A stretch of 64,000 nucleotides of DNA, taken from NCBI GenBank assembly GCA_905221615.1, contig CAJNDT010005878.1, positions 392,001 to 456,000 of the forward strand, given 5' to 3'. Made by a program: the position numbers and the translations under genes. The notes under the pieces were generated by a model. That model had not been told where the DNA came from, ran no database searches, and saw nothing but the letters and a program-made list of their open reading frames with translations. This stretch comes from Symbiodinium sp. CCMP2592. Lineage: Eukaryota; Sar; Dinophyceae; Suessiales; Symbiodiniaceae. This document shows, one piece after another, positions 11,161 through 20,187 of this stretch (positions are counted from its first letter, which is position 1; every line of letters begins with the position of its first letter).

Positions 11161-14100
11161 GGTGATGAGCCCAACGCCTGGGCCAGAAGCAACCGGAGCG
11201 GTGGCTTCTCCGGCCTCTCTGCCTGGAGTGCGGGGAGGCGGGGATGCACCGCAGACTACAGTGAACGGAGTTGGAGTGCCATCGCCCTCTGGGCTTGCGC
11301 AGCCTATTGGGGATGGAATCCAGCAAACTATGATGGATGCGTCGTCGGGGCCATCGACTTCCACAGCTGGTCCAGTGCCATCCCCTCAGCTGCCACAAGA
11401 AACTGTTGGAACAGCCGGCCGACCGAGAGTTTCAGCAGTCGGTAGGACAGGAGGCGATGGAACACTAGGCCAGGTTGGAGGCTTGGGTACAGCTGGCGTT
11501 ACGTATGAAGCAGTATCTACCGCGGAGGTCGCTGATGCGAGTGGGGTGCATGGAGATGCAACTGCAGTGACTCAGGGTTTCAGTGTGGCCACCGAAAGTG
11601 GAATGGCTAGCGCTCAGATCAATGTTGCCGCAGGCGTCTCAGGGTACAACCCATCTGCAGCGAATCCTGGAAGTAGTGCTGAGGGCTTTGAAACGCCCAG
11701 ATCAACGGCGTACGGGGCGTCAGCGGTCATGCAGACTGGGGCTCAGGCTTTTGCTAGTCAGTTGCTAGGAAGAGTGCAGTCTCTGTTTGGGGGCGCGGCG
11801 AACGTACAGCCACTGCCGCAAGGGTGGGCTCCCAGTCCACTGACTTCTCCTCCAAGGCCGTCGCGACCACTACAGCCCCTCGAGAGAGGAGGCCGCGTCC
11901 TGCAAGATGAGTGTCAAGTGCCGATGCCGTTGTTCACTGGTGCCAACGCGCAGCAGCTTGCTGCCATGGAGCAAAGAGCTCCCTTGCTCTACGGGTCCGG
12001 GTCTCCGGACAGGCCTCCGCACACCGAGTCCTCATCTATTCCGCATGATGCGATTCAGGCAGAAGTCGCGCGACAGCTTGATGGGTTGAAGCAGCAACTG
12101 CGAGCTGAGCAAGAGAGAGCTGGTCGTGCTGAGGCCGAACTCTCGAGGATTCGGTCTCAGCAGGCTGGTGAAGTTGAGGCTACGGCGTTGCAGCAGGTGG
12201 GTACTAGGGAGGTTGGCTTTAGTGGGTTTGGTGATAGTGGGTTCGGTTCGCATCCTGTCGCCAACACTGGGGTTGGATTTGCCCCTTCTTCATCCTCACC
12301 GCCTCCTCCTCCGCCTCCTTCCGCTCCCGAGCCTCAGGGCTTCGCTGGTTTGTTCTCAGGGCTCCTTGGTTCCGGTGCGCGGTCTTCCAGCCCTGCACCG
12401 CAGAGGCCACAAGCAGAACCCAGAGGCACACTGCCAGCAGGAGCCGCGAGTGCATCAGGACCCACAGATCGTGAGATACTGATTGCTGGGATGCATCAAC
12501 TTCAAGATGCCATGTCAGAGATGCTCAAGGGATCTCGCGCCGAACGTGGCGGCAATTCTCCCACCAACCCTGAAGCTGTTAAGCCAGGCATCTCGAGTTT
12601 CCCAGCTTTGGCAGAGCTCACTTCGGATGAAGGGTCTCTTCTGTACCAAGATTGGTTAGTCGTGATTGGGGGTTTGGTCGGTGATGTTTCGGACACAGCA
12701 GCAGAGTGGTGGCGTCAGGTTTTGGATGTGGTTGATACGGCCTATGGGGTTTGGATTTCGTCATCACCCTTGGATAGGCTAAAGGTTGAGCCCGTTGTAC
12801 CGGCTGAGTTGCTTCAAGGGCGATGGGCGCGTGTCAACTTTAGGATCTGTAGTATGCTTATGGCGGCAGTCCCCGAGTCTATCAAAGCAGACATTGTGGC
12901 CCGCAAATGCAATCAATCAGCTCCTTCCATCCTTTTCCGTTTGCACACCACGTACCAACCAGGTGGAGGTTCAGAAAAGGAGGTTATTCAGAAGAATCTC
13001 ATGCAGCCCACTCCAGCATCTGATCCCTCCTCAGCCGTGAAGTCTTTGCGTGAGTGGATTCGTTGGTACAATCGCTGTGAAAGTTGCAACATGTCACCTC
13101 CGGACTCGACCATTTTGTCCAAGAGCCTCACTACCATCACTAGCCAAGTTTTGGCGCAGCATGAAGAAGCGAAGTTTCGAACGTTTATGCTTCGTTCCAT
13201 GTTAAAAATGGATGCTCAACCAACTTCGTCTGCAGTCCTGGAGTACCACAAGCACTTGCTTGCAGAGATGGAAGCCCTTGCAGTCTCTAAGGCCACAGGT
13301 GTGAGTGCCCCTAAGGTTCGAGCTGTAGGCACGCCCAGTCCGGGAACATCTCCAAAGGCCAGTGGGCAGCCGCAGGCTTCAAAGCCCTGCAAGTTTTTCA
13401 TGGGTACTTCGGGGTGTAGGCGGGGTCCTAAGTGCACGTTTAGCCACGACATGTCAGGACTTTCTCGTCAGGAGCGCAGCAAGAAGTGCTTAGCATGTGG
13501 CTCTGAGGCACACCGCCAAAAGGACTGCCCGGTAGCTGGAGGAAGCCCAAAGGGGAAAGGACAGCCAGGTGGAGGAAACACCAACAATGCTGCAGGCCAC
13601 AGGCCTACAACGGCTGATCAGGCGTCTACTGCAATCCAGCCGGGCGCGAGCCCAGGCCGAGCGGAGGACTTCACAGCGTTTATGCGCATGATGTTTGCAG
13701 CTGCCAGTTCTTCCGAAGCCTTTCCTCCTGCATCCACCCCAGCCGCTCCCGCGCAGCCTCCGGCGATTGAAGACAAACCTGCAGCGCAGGAGGAGCCTAA
13801 GCCGAGCATCAAGACCATCCATCTCACAGCCATTGAGCCTGGGCAGGTTTTGGAAGTAGATGGTAGTCCTAGTTTTTTGGCTTTGGTAGACAGTGGGGCC
13901 ACTCATGCCCTTCGCGCTGCAAGTTCCGAAGCTGAATGGGCTAGTGCGCAACCCGTTGTCGTGTCACTGGCTGGAAAGGAGACTTCGGCTATGCGTTTGT
14001 CTGCTGCTGGTACTCTTCTGTTGCCTCCCACATCTAGTGCCCAAACCATCGTGCCGCTGGGTTCTGTCATCCAGCAGCTGGGGTATCGTTTGGATTGGAC

Positions 14101-17100
14101 TGCCTCGCGATGCCGTTTGATTGCTCCTTCGGGTCGTGCCTTTCGCTTGAGGGTTAAAGGTGGGTGTCCAGAGATCATGGAATCAGAAGCCTTGGTGCTA
14201 ATCAGCAAGCTAGAAGAAAAGCGGCTAGAGGACTTGAAGTCTCTGGAGGCGAATGTGGCCGAAGGTACCTCTCGCATCCGAGCTGTCAAAGCCTTGATGT
14301 CAAAGAGCTGGTGGGATCACATGCAGGACTATGTGAGCCTTGGATCTACCAATTCAGCCCAACTAGCGTTGCAGGCCGCGCCTTTCTTGGCAGATGTTCC
14401 CCAAGCAGCTTTGCAGGGACTTGTTGAGGATGTTGCTCAGGTTTCAGGATGGGAGCTCCTAAAGGGTTTGACGCATCTCAATCGGCGTCGCCGTCGTGCA
14501 TTGCTCAATGCCCCAGAGTGGATTGTTCATCTGTACGCTGGAGCCCCAGGCCCTAAACCCTTTTCGCACCTTGAGTCCAAGAATGTGGCTGTCCTGGAAT
14601 TGGACATTACCAGAGGCTCAGACCAAGATGTGCTACGCACTCCTGCTTGGCGCGCTCTAGTTTGGGGTGCCGTCCACGGCAAAGTGTCGCATCTTCTTGG
14701 TGCTCCACCGCGTGGTACGTTTGACACACATGCTCATGGGAGTAGCGTTGTCCCACCTGTGCGCGGGCCATTGGACTTATATGGCCTTCCAGATTTGTCA
14801 GCAGCACAACGGTCGAAGGTTGATCGTGAAACGGCTTTGCTTTGCCGACAGATTTGGTTGCATGCTGTGGCGACTGCAGGTCGCAAGGTTAGGCCGCCAG
14901 CTGGAGTTACTAGGCTTGAGGTTGGTTTTCTGCTTGAGCACCCGATGCTTATTGATCGCTACGTGCCTCCTTCGCATGCCTTGTTTGGTCAGGTCCCTAG
15001 TTTTTGGAATACTGGACTTTGGAATTCCTATGCCGATGAAGCAGGGTTGTTTGAAGTTCATGTCTACAAGGGGGATTTAGAGCATGTGATAAGTAGGCCT
15101 ACGACCTTAGGCACGAACTATGGTGATTTGCAGTACCTAGAGACCCTAAGCCTTGACAAGGGTTTGCGTGGTGTCACTGTGCAGGCAGCCGCTGCAGAGC
15201 CTGAGAGTGAGAGCAGTGGCATGCCTCATCTGCATCGCAAGTCCCATGATTCAGCTCGATGGGCCCCTGGTTTTGCCCAAGCCGTGAGCATGAGCATCCA
15301 AAACTGGTCTAGGTGGTTCCGCATTGCCAAAACAAAGGCAGACGAACAGGCTTGGAGGGATCATGTGAAGAATAATCACCAACCGTTTCGGAAGGACTGT
15401 AGTGTGTGCATCAGAACTGCCGCCTCAGGACGCCGCCACGTTGGTGTGACTCACCCCTCACAGTTCACTCTGTCTGCGGATGTCTGTGGACCTCTGAAGG
15501 TGCCAGGTGTTGACCCGGAAGGTAGGTCAAAGGCGCCGAAGAAGTTCAAGTATTTTCTAGCTGCTTCGTATCGCTTTCCTCGTTTGCACGGCATGCCCGA
15601 AATTCCAGATCCCTTAGATGAGGTAGATCTCTCCAAGGAGGAGCCGCTGGACGATTTCCTTGAGGGTGCAGGTACAGGGCTAACTGAAGAAGAAGCGAGG
15701 GATATCTTAGAGAATCTTAGTGAAGATGATGCCCCACCTCTTCCGCCTCCGCCACATGCTCCGGACGACGGTTCCAGCCCCTCTAAAGAGGAGGCCGAGA
15801 GCCAAGAAGCAGAGGAGGAGGAAGATGGAGAAGAGGCTCAGGAGGAGGAAGCTGACGACGAGGAGGAGGCACTGCCAAATCGCGGTCCTCAAGAAGGGGA
15901 TTGGGAGTTTGAGTATTCAGACCTCAAGGAGCCAGTGCAGTCTGACAGGCTCATGTTCTGCGTTCCGCTGTTTGACAATAAGTCGCCTTCCGTCCTTGAA
16001 GCCCTTCAAGAAATTTACCTCTACTTGCGGGCACTCAATCTTCCAGTCTTGCGTTTGCATACCGATAGGTCGCGTGAGTTCATGAATAAGGCCACTCGCA
16101 AGTGGTTTGCAAATCAGCTCGTGAGGGTCACCACAACTGAGGGTGATGCGCCAGCCCAAAACGGCTCAGCAGAGCGCACCATCAGGTGGCTTAAGACTCG
16201 GGCACGAACTCTACTGCGAGCTGCTGATTTCCCGCCGCCCCTGTGGGCATGTGCAATGCGAGCTGCTGCAGCACAGCAGAGGTCTGAGGTACTAGGTATG
16301 GCCACGAAGCTTGCAGCGCCTTTTGGTGCTAAGTGCCTGGTGCGCGTGAAGGCCTACACGTCTGTTGCAGCTGCTAAGGGCGAGATTGCCGAACGGTGGA
16401 TTTCAGGTCGGTATGCGGGTTTATCTCCAACGGTTAATGAAGGTCATTTGGTGTACAGGGATGATGGCAAAGGCAATGGGTTCACACAGTCGCTGCACGT
16501 GAGAACTAAGGTTGTTGAGCCTCCTGAGTGCCCTGAGCAGTTTGAGGGCGAGTCTGTCCCTGTAAGGCGTCGCGTTGTAGGAAAGTCCCCGCCAGAAGCA
16601 GAGCTGAGAGCTGCCCAGCTCGGCTCATGGACGTGGTCTGAGCTTGAAGCTGGCGCAAAGACTTTGCTGCAGGAATGGGATCCTGAGGCTGCCAAGAATC
16701 TCCTCATGCAGGTTTGCCAAGCCTACCCCGAAGAGCAGTATCAAGCTGGAATGTTCCGTAGGGGAGGGATAGTAGGCTGTATGCGATCGACTTGGAGTAA
16801 GCCGTGGCTTGCCTCACTGTGCGCGCGCCTGTTGCAGCATCACGCACCTGATGCTACCTTCACGTCGGTGTGTCTGTCCAACTCGTGTCAAAAGGACATT
16901 CACACTGATTCTTCCAACCTTCCGGGAACTACAAACCTCATCCTACCAGTGTGTCTTCCTAAGCGTGGGGGGGATCTTTGGGTTGAGTTAGGTAGTGGGG
17001 ATGTTGTTAGGGGGTCTATTGTAGAGCACACTGATGCACGAGGTCGCAAGCGTCACGGTGTGGTGCACAGACTTGAAGAGGATGAAGTTTTCGAGTTTGA

Positions 17101-18457
17101 TCCTAAGCGGCATCATTTCGTAACTCCCTTCAAGGGCACCCGCGTCGTTGTTATAGGCTACACTTCCGACGTGCTTGGAAAGGCCGAAAAAGATGACCTT
17201 GACGGCTTAGCAGATTTGGGATTTCCTCTCCCAGACTCCGCCTATCTCCAGGCCCCGCGTCTGTCTCAAGTACAGGAGGAGGAGGAGGAGGCCACTGAGG
17301 CTCACGAGATCCCTATCCATCAACACCCTAGCTTCCCGGAGAGCCAACCCGTCAACAAAGGTGGCGGTTGGCAAGAGGTCTTTCCAGTTGCAGATGGGTT
17401 TGTAGACTTCGCTGTGAACTGGTCGTGTTCGTATCGGCCAGTTGCCCCTGTATGCAGCCCCTCTAAAGAGGAGGCCGGACCAGAGCAGGAGCAAAGACCC
17501 GTTGAGTTTGATGAGGCCTGGCCGGTTACTGTGTCTTGGGACATGTATGTTCCGCAGGAGCCCATGAGCGATGCCGCAAACGCCAGCAACTGCAGTTTGA
17601 GGGTGCTTAAGGTTGTAGAAAGTGGTTCGCGTAGCTCGCTAGAGGAGGAGGGTTTCGTAAGCGAAGGTAGACCCGTAATTCCCTACCGCCTGTGCAAAGC
17701 CGAACCGACGTTCACGAAGAACATAGAACACCTTCTAAGCAATCTAAGCTCACCTCTGCAAATCGTTCACACTGTAGACCCCGCAGAAGTCGCACTCAAT
17801 CCAATCCCTTGGATTCCGTCCATTGAGAAAGAAGTAAAGGCCATTGAGCATGCTGTGCTCAGACTGCGCCCTTCAGACCCCAGGCAGGCCGAGTACTTGA
17901 GTGATCCTCGACTGCAGGTGGTACCTTCCAAGTTTGTGTTCACAGTGAAACCGCCCGACCAAGGGGCAGCAGCTGTTGGTGACACTGGGAAGCTTGCGCT
18001 CACTCAGCCCGACAACAGTACAGAGGCCCTTCAGGGCGCTCAAAAGGCTTCGTCGCAAGGCCAAAGTTTGTACCGTCGGAAAGCGAGACTTGTTGCTTGC
18101 GGAAATGTGGCGCCAAATACAGGCTTGGATGTGTATGCTGGAGGTGCTCAGGCTGAGAGCTTGAGAACAGTGATTGCCCTGGCAAGCTTCTTTCGTTGGT
18201 TGTTGGGAGTGTTGGATATCACCAGCGCGTTCCTCAAAACGCCTATTCCTTGTCTTGAAGGTTTCCCCATCTTTGCGTTGACCCCGCCCCGCTTGTTGGT
18301 CAAGCTTGGTCTTGAAGTTGCACATGAGCTGTGGATACTATCCCACGCGGTTTACGGCCTTCGAGAGGCCCCGCGCTTGTGGGGACAGTATCGAGATGCT
18401 TGTTTGGCAGCGTTGGTGTGGGACCTTGACGGCGTGACCTACCGGCTTGAGCCTTAG
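11132..18457 (+). CDS. Copia Gag-Pol polyprotein, N-terminal 2,441 residues (ends at premature stop)
   Basis: This frame encodes most of the retroelement. The N-terminal ~740 residues are Gag-like. A CCCH finger (C-x8-C-x5-C-x3-H) spans residues 753-772 and a CCHC knuckle (C-x2-C-x4-H-x4-C) 786-799. The aspartic protease motif DSGA is at 920-923. A methyltransferase-like domain lies at about 1130-1320. Integrase follows, with an HHCC zinc site (H1411, H1416, C1423, C1426) and catalytic D1450, D1645 and E1681. A dioxygenase-like domain lies at about 1915-2015. Reverse transcriptase begins with KARLVACG, has its first catalytic Asp at 2362 (DITSAF) and the VYGLREAP motif near 2407. The frame stops at TAG 18455-18457, before the YVDD motif. 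The start could be ATG 11132 inside the LTR or ATG 11165. Family assignment is secure; roles of the extra domains are inferred. Confidence 0.93.
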   Translation: MATQGEHLQQVMSPTPGPEATGAVASPASLPGVRGGGDAPQTTVNGVGVPSPSGLAQPIGDGIQQTMMDASSGPSTSTAGPVPSPQLPQETVGTAGRPRVSAVGRTGGDGTLGQVGGLGTAGVTYEAVSTAEVADASGVHGDATAVTQGFSVATESGMASAQINVAAGVSGYNPSAANPGSSAEGFETPRSTAYGASAVMQTGAQAFASQLLGRVQSLFGGAANVQPLPQGWAPSPLTSPPRPSRPLQPLERGGRVLQDECQVPMPLFTGANAQQLAAMEQRAPLLYGSGSPDRPPHTESSSIPHDAIQAEVARQLDGLKQQLRAEQERAGRAEAELSRIRSQQAGEVEATALQQVGTREVGFSGFGDSGFGSHPVANTGVGFAPSSSSPPPPPPPSAPEPQGFAGLFSGLLGSGARSSSPAPQRPQAEPRGTLPAGAASASGPTDREILIAGMHQLQDAMSEMLKGSRAERGGNSPTNPEAVKPGISSFPALAELTSDEGSLLYQDWLVVIGGLVGDVSDTAAEWWRQVLDVVDTAYGVWISSSPLDRLKVEPVVPAELLQGRWARVNFRICSMLMAAVPESIKADIVARKCNQSAPSILFRLHTTYQPGGGSEKEVIQKNLMQPTPASDPSSAVKSLREWIRWYNRCESCNMSPPDSTILSKSLTTITSQVLAQHEEAKFRTFMLRSMLKMDAQPTSSAVLEYHKHLLAEMEALAVSKATGVSAPKVRAVGTPSPGTSPKASGQPQASKPCKFFMGTSGCRRGPKCTFSHDMSGLSRQERSKKCLACGSEAHRQKDCPVAGGSPKGKGQPGGGNTNNAAGHRPTTADQASTAIQPGASPGRAEDFTAFMRMMFAAASSSEAFPPASTPAAPAQPPAIEDKPAAQEEPKPSIKTIHLTAIEPGQVLEVDGSPSFLALVDSGATHALRAASSEAEWASAQPVVVSLAGKETSAMRLSAAGTLLLPPTSSAQTIVPLGSVIQQLGYRLDWTASRCRLIAPSGRAFRLRVKGGCPEIMESEALVLISKLEEKRLEDLKSLEANVAEGTSRIRAVKALMSKSWWDHMQDYVSLGSTNSAQLALQAAPFLADVPQAALQGLVEDVAQVSGWELLKGLTHLNRRRRRALLNAPEWIVHLYAGAPGPKPFSHLESKNVAVLELDITRGSDQDVLRTPAWRALVWGAVHGKVSHLLGAPPRGTFDTHAHGSSVVPPVRGPLDLYGLPDLSAAQRSKVDRETALLCRQIWLHAVATAGRKVRPPAGVTRLEVGFLLEHPMLIDRYVPPSHALFGQVPSFWNTGLWNSYADEAGLFEVHVYKGDLEHVISRPTTLGTNYGDLQYLETLSLDKGLRGVTVQAAAAEPESESSGMPHLHRKSHDSARWAPGFAQAVSMSIQNWSRWFRIAKTKADEQAWRDHVKNNHQPFRKDCSVCIRTAASGRRHVGVTHPSQFTLSADVCGPLKVPGVDPEGRSKAPKKFKYFLAASYRFPRLHGMPEIPDPLDEVDLSKEEPLDDFLEGAGTGLTEEEARDILENLSEDDAPPLPPPPHAPDDGSSPSKEEAESQEAEEEEDGEEAQEEEADDEEEALPNRGPQEGDWEFEYSDLKEPVQSDRLMFCVPLFDNKSPSVLEALQEIYLYLRALNLPVLRLHTDRSREFMNKATRKWFANQLVRVTTTEGDAPAQNGSAERTIRWLKTRARTLLRAADFPPPLWACAMRAAAAQQRSEVLGMATKLAAPFGAKCLVRVKAYTSVAAAKGEIAERWISGRYAGLSPTVNEGHLVYRDDGKGNGFTQSLHVRTKVVEPPECPEQFEGESVPVRRRVVGKSPPEAELRAAQLGSWTWSELEAGAKTLLQEWDPEAAKNLLMQVCQAYPEEQYQAGMFRRGGIVGCMRSTWSKPWLASLCARLLQHHAPDATFTSVCLSNSCQKDIHTDSSNLPGTTNLILPVCLPKRGGDLWVELGSGDVVRGSIVEHTDARGRKRHGVVHRLEEDEVFEFDPKRHHFVTPFKGTRVVVIGYTSDVLGKAEKDDLDGLADLGFPLPDSAYLQAPRLSQVQEEEEEATEAHEIPIHQHPSFPESQPVNKGGGWQEVFPVADGFVDFAVNWSCSYRPVAPVCSPSKEEAGPEQEQRPVEFDEAWPVTVSWDMYVPQEPMSDAANASNCSLRVLKVVESGSRSSLEEEGFVSEGRPVIPYRLCKAEPTFTKNIEHLLSNLSSPLQIVHTVDPAEVALNPIPWIPSIEKEVKAIEHAVLRLRPSDPRQAEYLSDPRLQVVPSKFVFTVKPPDQGAAAVGDTGKLALTQPDNSTEALQGAQKASSQGQSLYRRKARLVACGNVAPNTGLDVYAGGAQAESLRTVIALASFFRWLLGVLDITSAFLKTPIPCLEGFPIFALTPPRLLVKLGLEVAHELWILSHAVYGLREAPRLWGQYRDACLAALVWDLDGVTYRLEP
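14519..15150 (+). other. Domain: degenerate C5-methyltransferase-like fold in the Copia polyprotein
   Basis: Residues about 1130-1340. Visible motifs in methyltransferase order are HLYAGAPG (1133-1140, like motif I FAGxGG), LELDI (1155-1159, cofactor-binding acidic strand), LLGAPPRGTF (1188-1197, like the PPC loop of motif IV) and GFLLEHP (1265-1271, like motif VI ENP/ENV). These are followed by RPTTLGTN, a C-terminal element I associate with dinoflagellate retroelement methyltransferase-like domains. The catalytic Cys expected after Pro-Pro is Arg1194, so methyl transfer is unlikely in this copy. Cytosine methyltransferases captured by dinoflagellate retrotransposons have been reported; assignment of this copy rests on motif reading. 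Confidence 0.68.
16850..17170 (+). other. Domain: 2-oxoglutarate/Fe(II)-dioxygenase-like in the Copia polyprotein
   Basis: Residues about 1910-2015. HTD (H1924, D1926) matches the HxD iron-ligand pair. GGDLWVE (1946-1952) matches the following core strand. RHHFVTPFKGTR (1993-2004) supplies the distal His (probably H1995) and Arg2004, placed as a 2-oxoglutarate-binding Arg would be. The set resembles the double-stranded beta-helix oxygenase pattern of AlkB/TET/JBP-type enzymes. It lies between integrase and reverse transcriptase, where ordinary Copia elements have a linker. Substrate is unknown; demethylation or DNA-base oxidation is inference only. Confidence 0.55.
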
Positions 18458-19999
18458 ACCCTAGACCCGAACTGGTGGAAAGTCGTCAGGGTTGAAGGTG
18501 GTCGCGTTGAGGGCGCATTGTTGGTGTACGTTGATGACTTCTTGTTGTGTGGGTCGTTAGGTGTCCTTCAAAGTTTGGCAAAGGCTCTGCAAGAAAAGTG
18601 GGCCACAACACCGTTTGTGGTAGCTACCCCAGAGCAGCCGATCAAGTTCCTTGGCGTGGACATCATTGTCATTCCTCGTGGGTTTGTTCTCTCACAGCAG
18701 TCGTACGCAAAAGAAGTCTTGCGGCTTCATGAGGTACCTTGCCACGTGAGGGGTAGAATCCCTTGTCCTCCGGAGCTAGCGTCGTTTGAAGTTGGCGAAG
18801 GAGACTCCAGCCCCCCTGACGGGGAGGCCGTTCACCGCGCGCAACAGGTGACTGGTGAACTGCTGTGGTTGTCTCAACGTACTCGCCCGGACCTGGCGTT
18901 CACTGCCAGCTTGCTTGATAGTTTGTCTACGAAGGCGCCTTGTCGTGCTCTACGCATTGCTGACCGTGCCTTGGCTTACTTGCAGCGAACCAAGACAGCG
19001 TCGCTGGTGTTTGAGGCGGACGGAACCCAACTTCACGGTTGGAGTGACGCAAGCTTCTCGCCAGAAGGCCTTCGCTCACATGGAGGCTGGGGCGTGTGTG
19101 TGCATGGATGTCCAGTTGCTTGGAGGTCGGCGCGTCAAGCTTTTGTGACACTTTCTACTGCTGAAAGTGAACTCACTGCTTCGATTGAGTGTGCAATCGC
19201 GCTTGAATCAATTGAGGCGTTGCTTCACACGGTTGGTTTTGACGTTGCGGAAGAAAGGGGTTTGCACGTTGATTCCCAAGCGTCACTTGCGATTTCTGAC
19301 GGTCATGGATCATGGAGAACGCGACACCTACGGGTAAGAGCTGAGTACCTTCGTGAGCAGACTCGCTCTGGGAAGCTGAGGCTTGCCTTCTGCTCGGGTG
19401 TGGAACAGCTTGCAGATCTACTGACCAAACCTCTTCCGTCTGCAAGGATTGAAGAGCTTGTCAGGTTATGGGGCATGCGTGACTTTGCGGGTGATACAGC
19501 CGACCGAGAGGTCAGGCCGAGCTCGTCCGCAGCTGTCGACCCAGTCGCGTTGAGTGCCTTGTTGTGTTTGCTTCAAATCCAACCTGCACGAAGCTCAAGC
19601 CGTGAATCCGAGTATCCTGGCTTGCAGCTTGATGGATCCCTGGAGCTGTACTTCGGTTTTGGCATGGCATTGGTTTGTGTCCTTGTTGTGTGGGAGTGGT
19701 TGAAGAGATTGTGGGATCGGCTTGATGCGTGGTGGGCTGGTTCGCATGCGTCGTCTCGTCGAGCCCGTCGTTTGAGGCGTATGCAGAGAGCTGTTGAGGA
19801 TGAGCTTGCTGCCCAACTGCAGGGCATGAGTCTTGGTGAGTCCACAGCTCACAACGAGAGGGCACCTGTGCCTTCGCAGTCCTCCCACGAGTTGCCTGCT
19901 GCACCACGGCCCAAGGCCACACAGTCTACTCAAACGGATCGTATGAACTTCCCCAAGGTCCCTTTTACTTCACTGCACACGGGGATTGTGTTCATCTAG
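18458..19999 (+). CDS. Copia polyprotein continuation after the stop: reverse transcriptase palm, RNase H and C-terminal tail
   Basis: This frame is the same as that of 11132-18457, so a single TAG separates the two; no frameshift is involved. The catalytic YVDD is at 18527-18538. RNase H follows with WSDASF (about 19041-19058), STAESEL (about 19154-19174), HVDSQAS (19266 onward) and TRHLRVRAEYLR. Beyond RNase H lies a tail of about 170 residues with one hydrophobic segment (coding 19649-19700) followed by a basic, Arg-rich stretch. No ATG lies at the start of this part, so it is unlikely to be a separate gene; it would need readthrough or is simply dead sequence. Confidence 0.9.
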   Translation, partial: TLDPNWWKVVRVEGGRVEGALLVYVDDFLLCGSLGVLQSLAKALQEKWATTPFVVATPEQPIKFLGVDIIVIPRGFVLSQQSYAKEVLRLHEVPCHVRGRIPCPPELASFEVGEGDSSPPDGEAVHRAQQVTGELLWLSQRTRPDLAFTASLLDSLSTKAPCRALRIADRALAYLQRTKTASLVFEADGTQLHGWSDASFSPEGLRSHGGWGVCVHGCPVAWRSARQAFVTLSTAESELTASIECAIALESIEALLHTVGFDVAEERGLHVDSQASLAISDGHGSWRTRHLRVRAEYLREQTRSGKLRLAFCSGVEQLADLLTKPLPSARIEELVRLWGMRDFAGDTADREVRPSSSAAVDPVALSALLCLLQIQPARSSSRESEYPGLQLDGSLELYFGFGMALVCVLVVWEWLKRLWDRLDAWWAGSHASSRRARRLRRMQRAVEDELAAQLQGMSLGESTAHNERAPVPSQSSHELPAAPRPKATQSTQTDRMNFPKVPFTSLHTGIVFI

Positions 20000-20178
20000 A
20001 TTCTAATTGTTGGGGTTTAAGGCGTAATACACCCTTAACAACCCGCAACTTGTGCCGTGTTTGCAGAGACCGCCACCGCACAGGTCTCTAAAGGCAAGCC
20101 AAGGTTCAAGGCTAGAGGTCCCAGGAACGGGCATGCTGTAAATAGTGCAGCGTGTGCTAGTTGCCTGTCGGCTCTAGC

Positions 20179-20187
20179 AAGGAGGAG
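20179..20187 (+). promoter_or_regulatory. Polypurine tract of the Copia element
   Basis: AAGGAGGAG directly abuts the first base (TG) of the 3' LTR, where the plus-strand primer is expected. Confidence 0.75.

Noticed and set aside
11161-11180. Primer-binding site after the 5' LTR
   Set aside because: GGTGATGAGCCC does not convincingly match a tRNA 3' end or initiator-tRNA half site.
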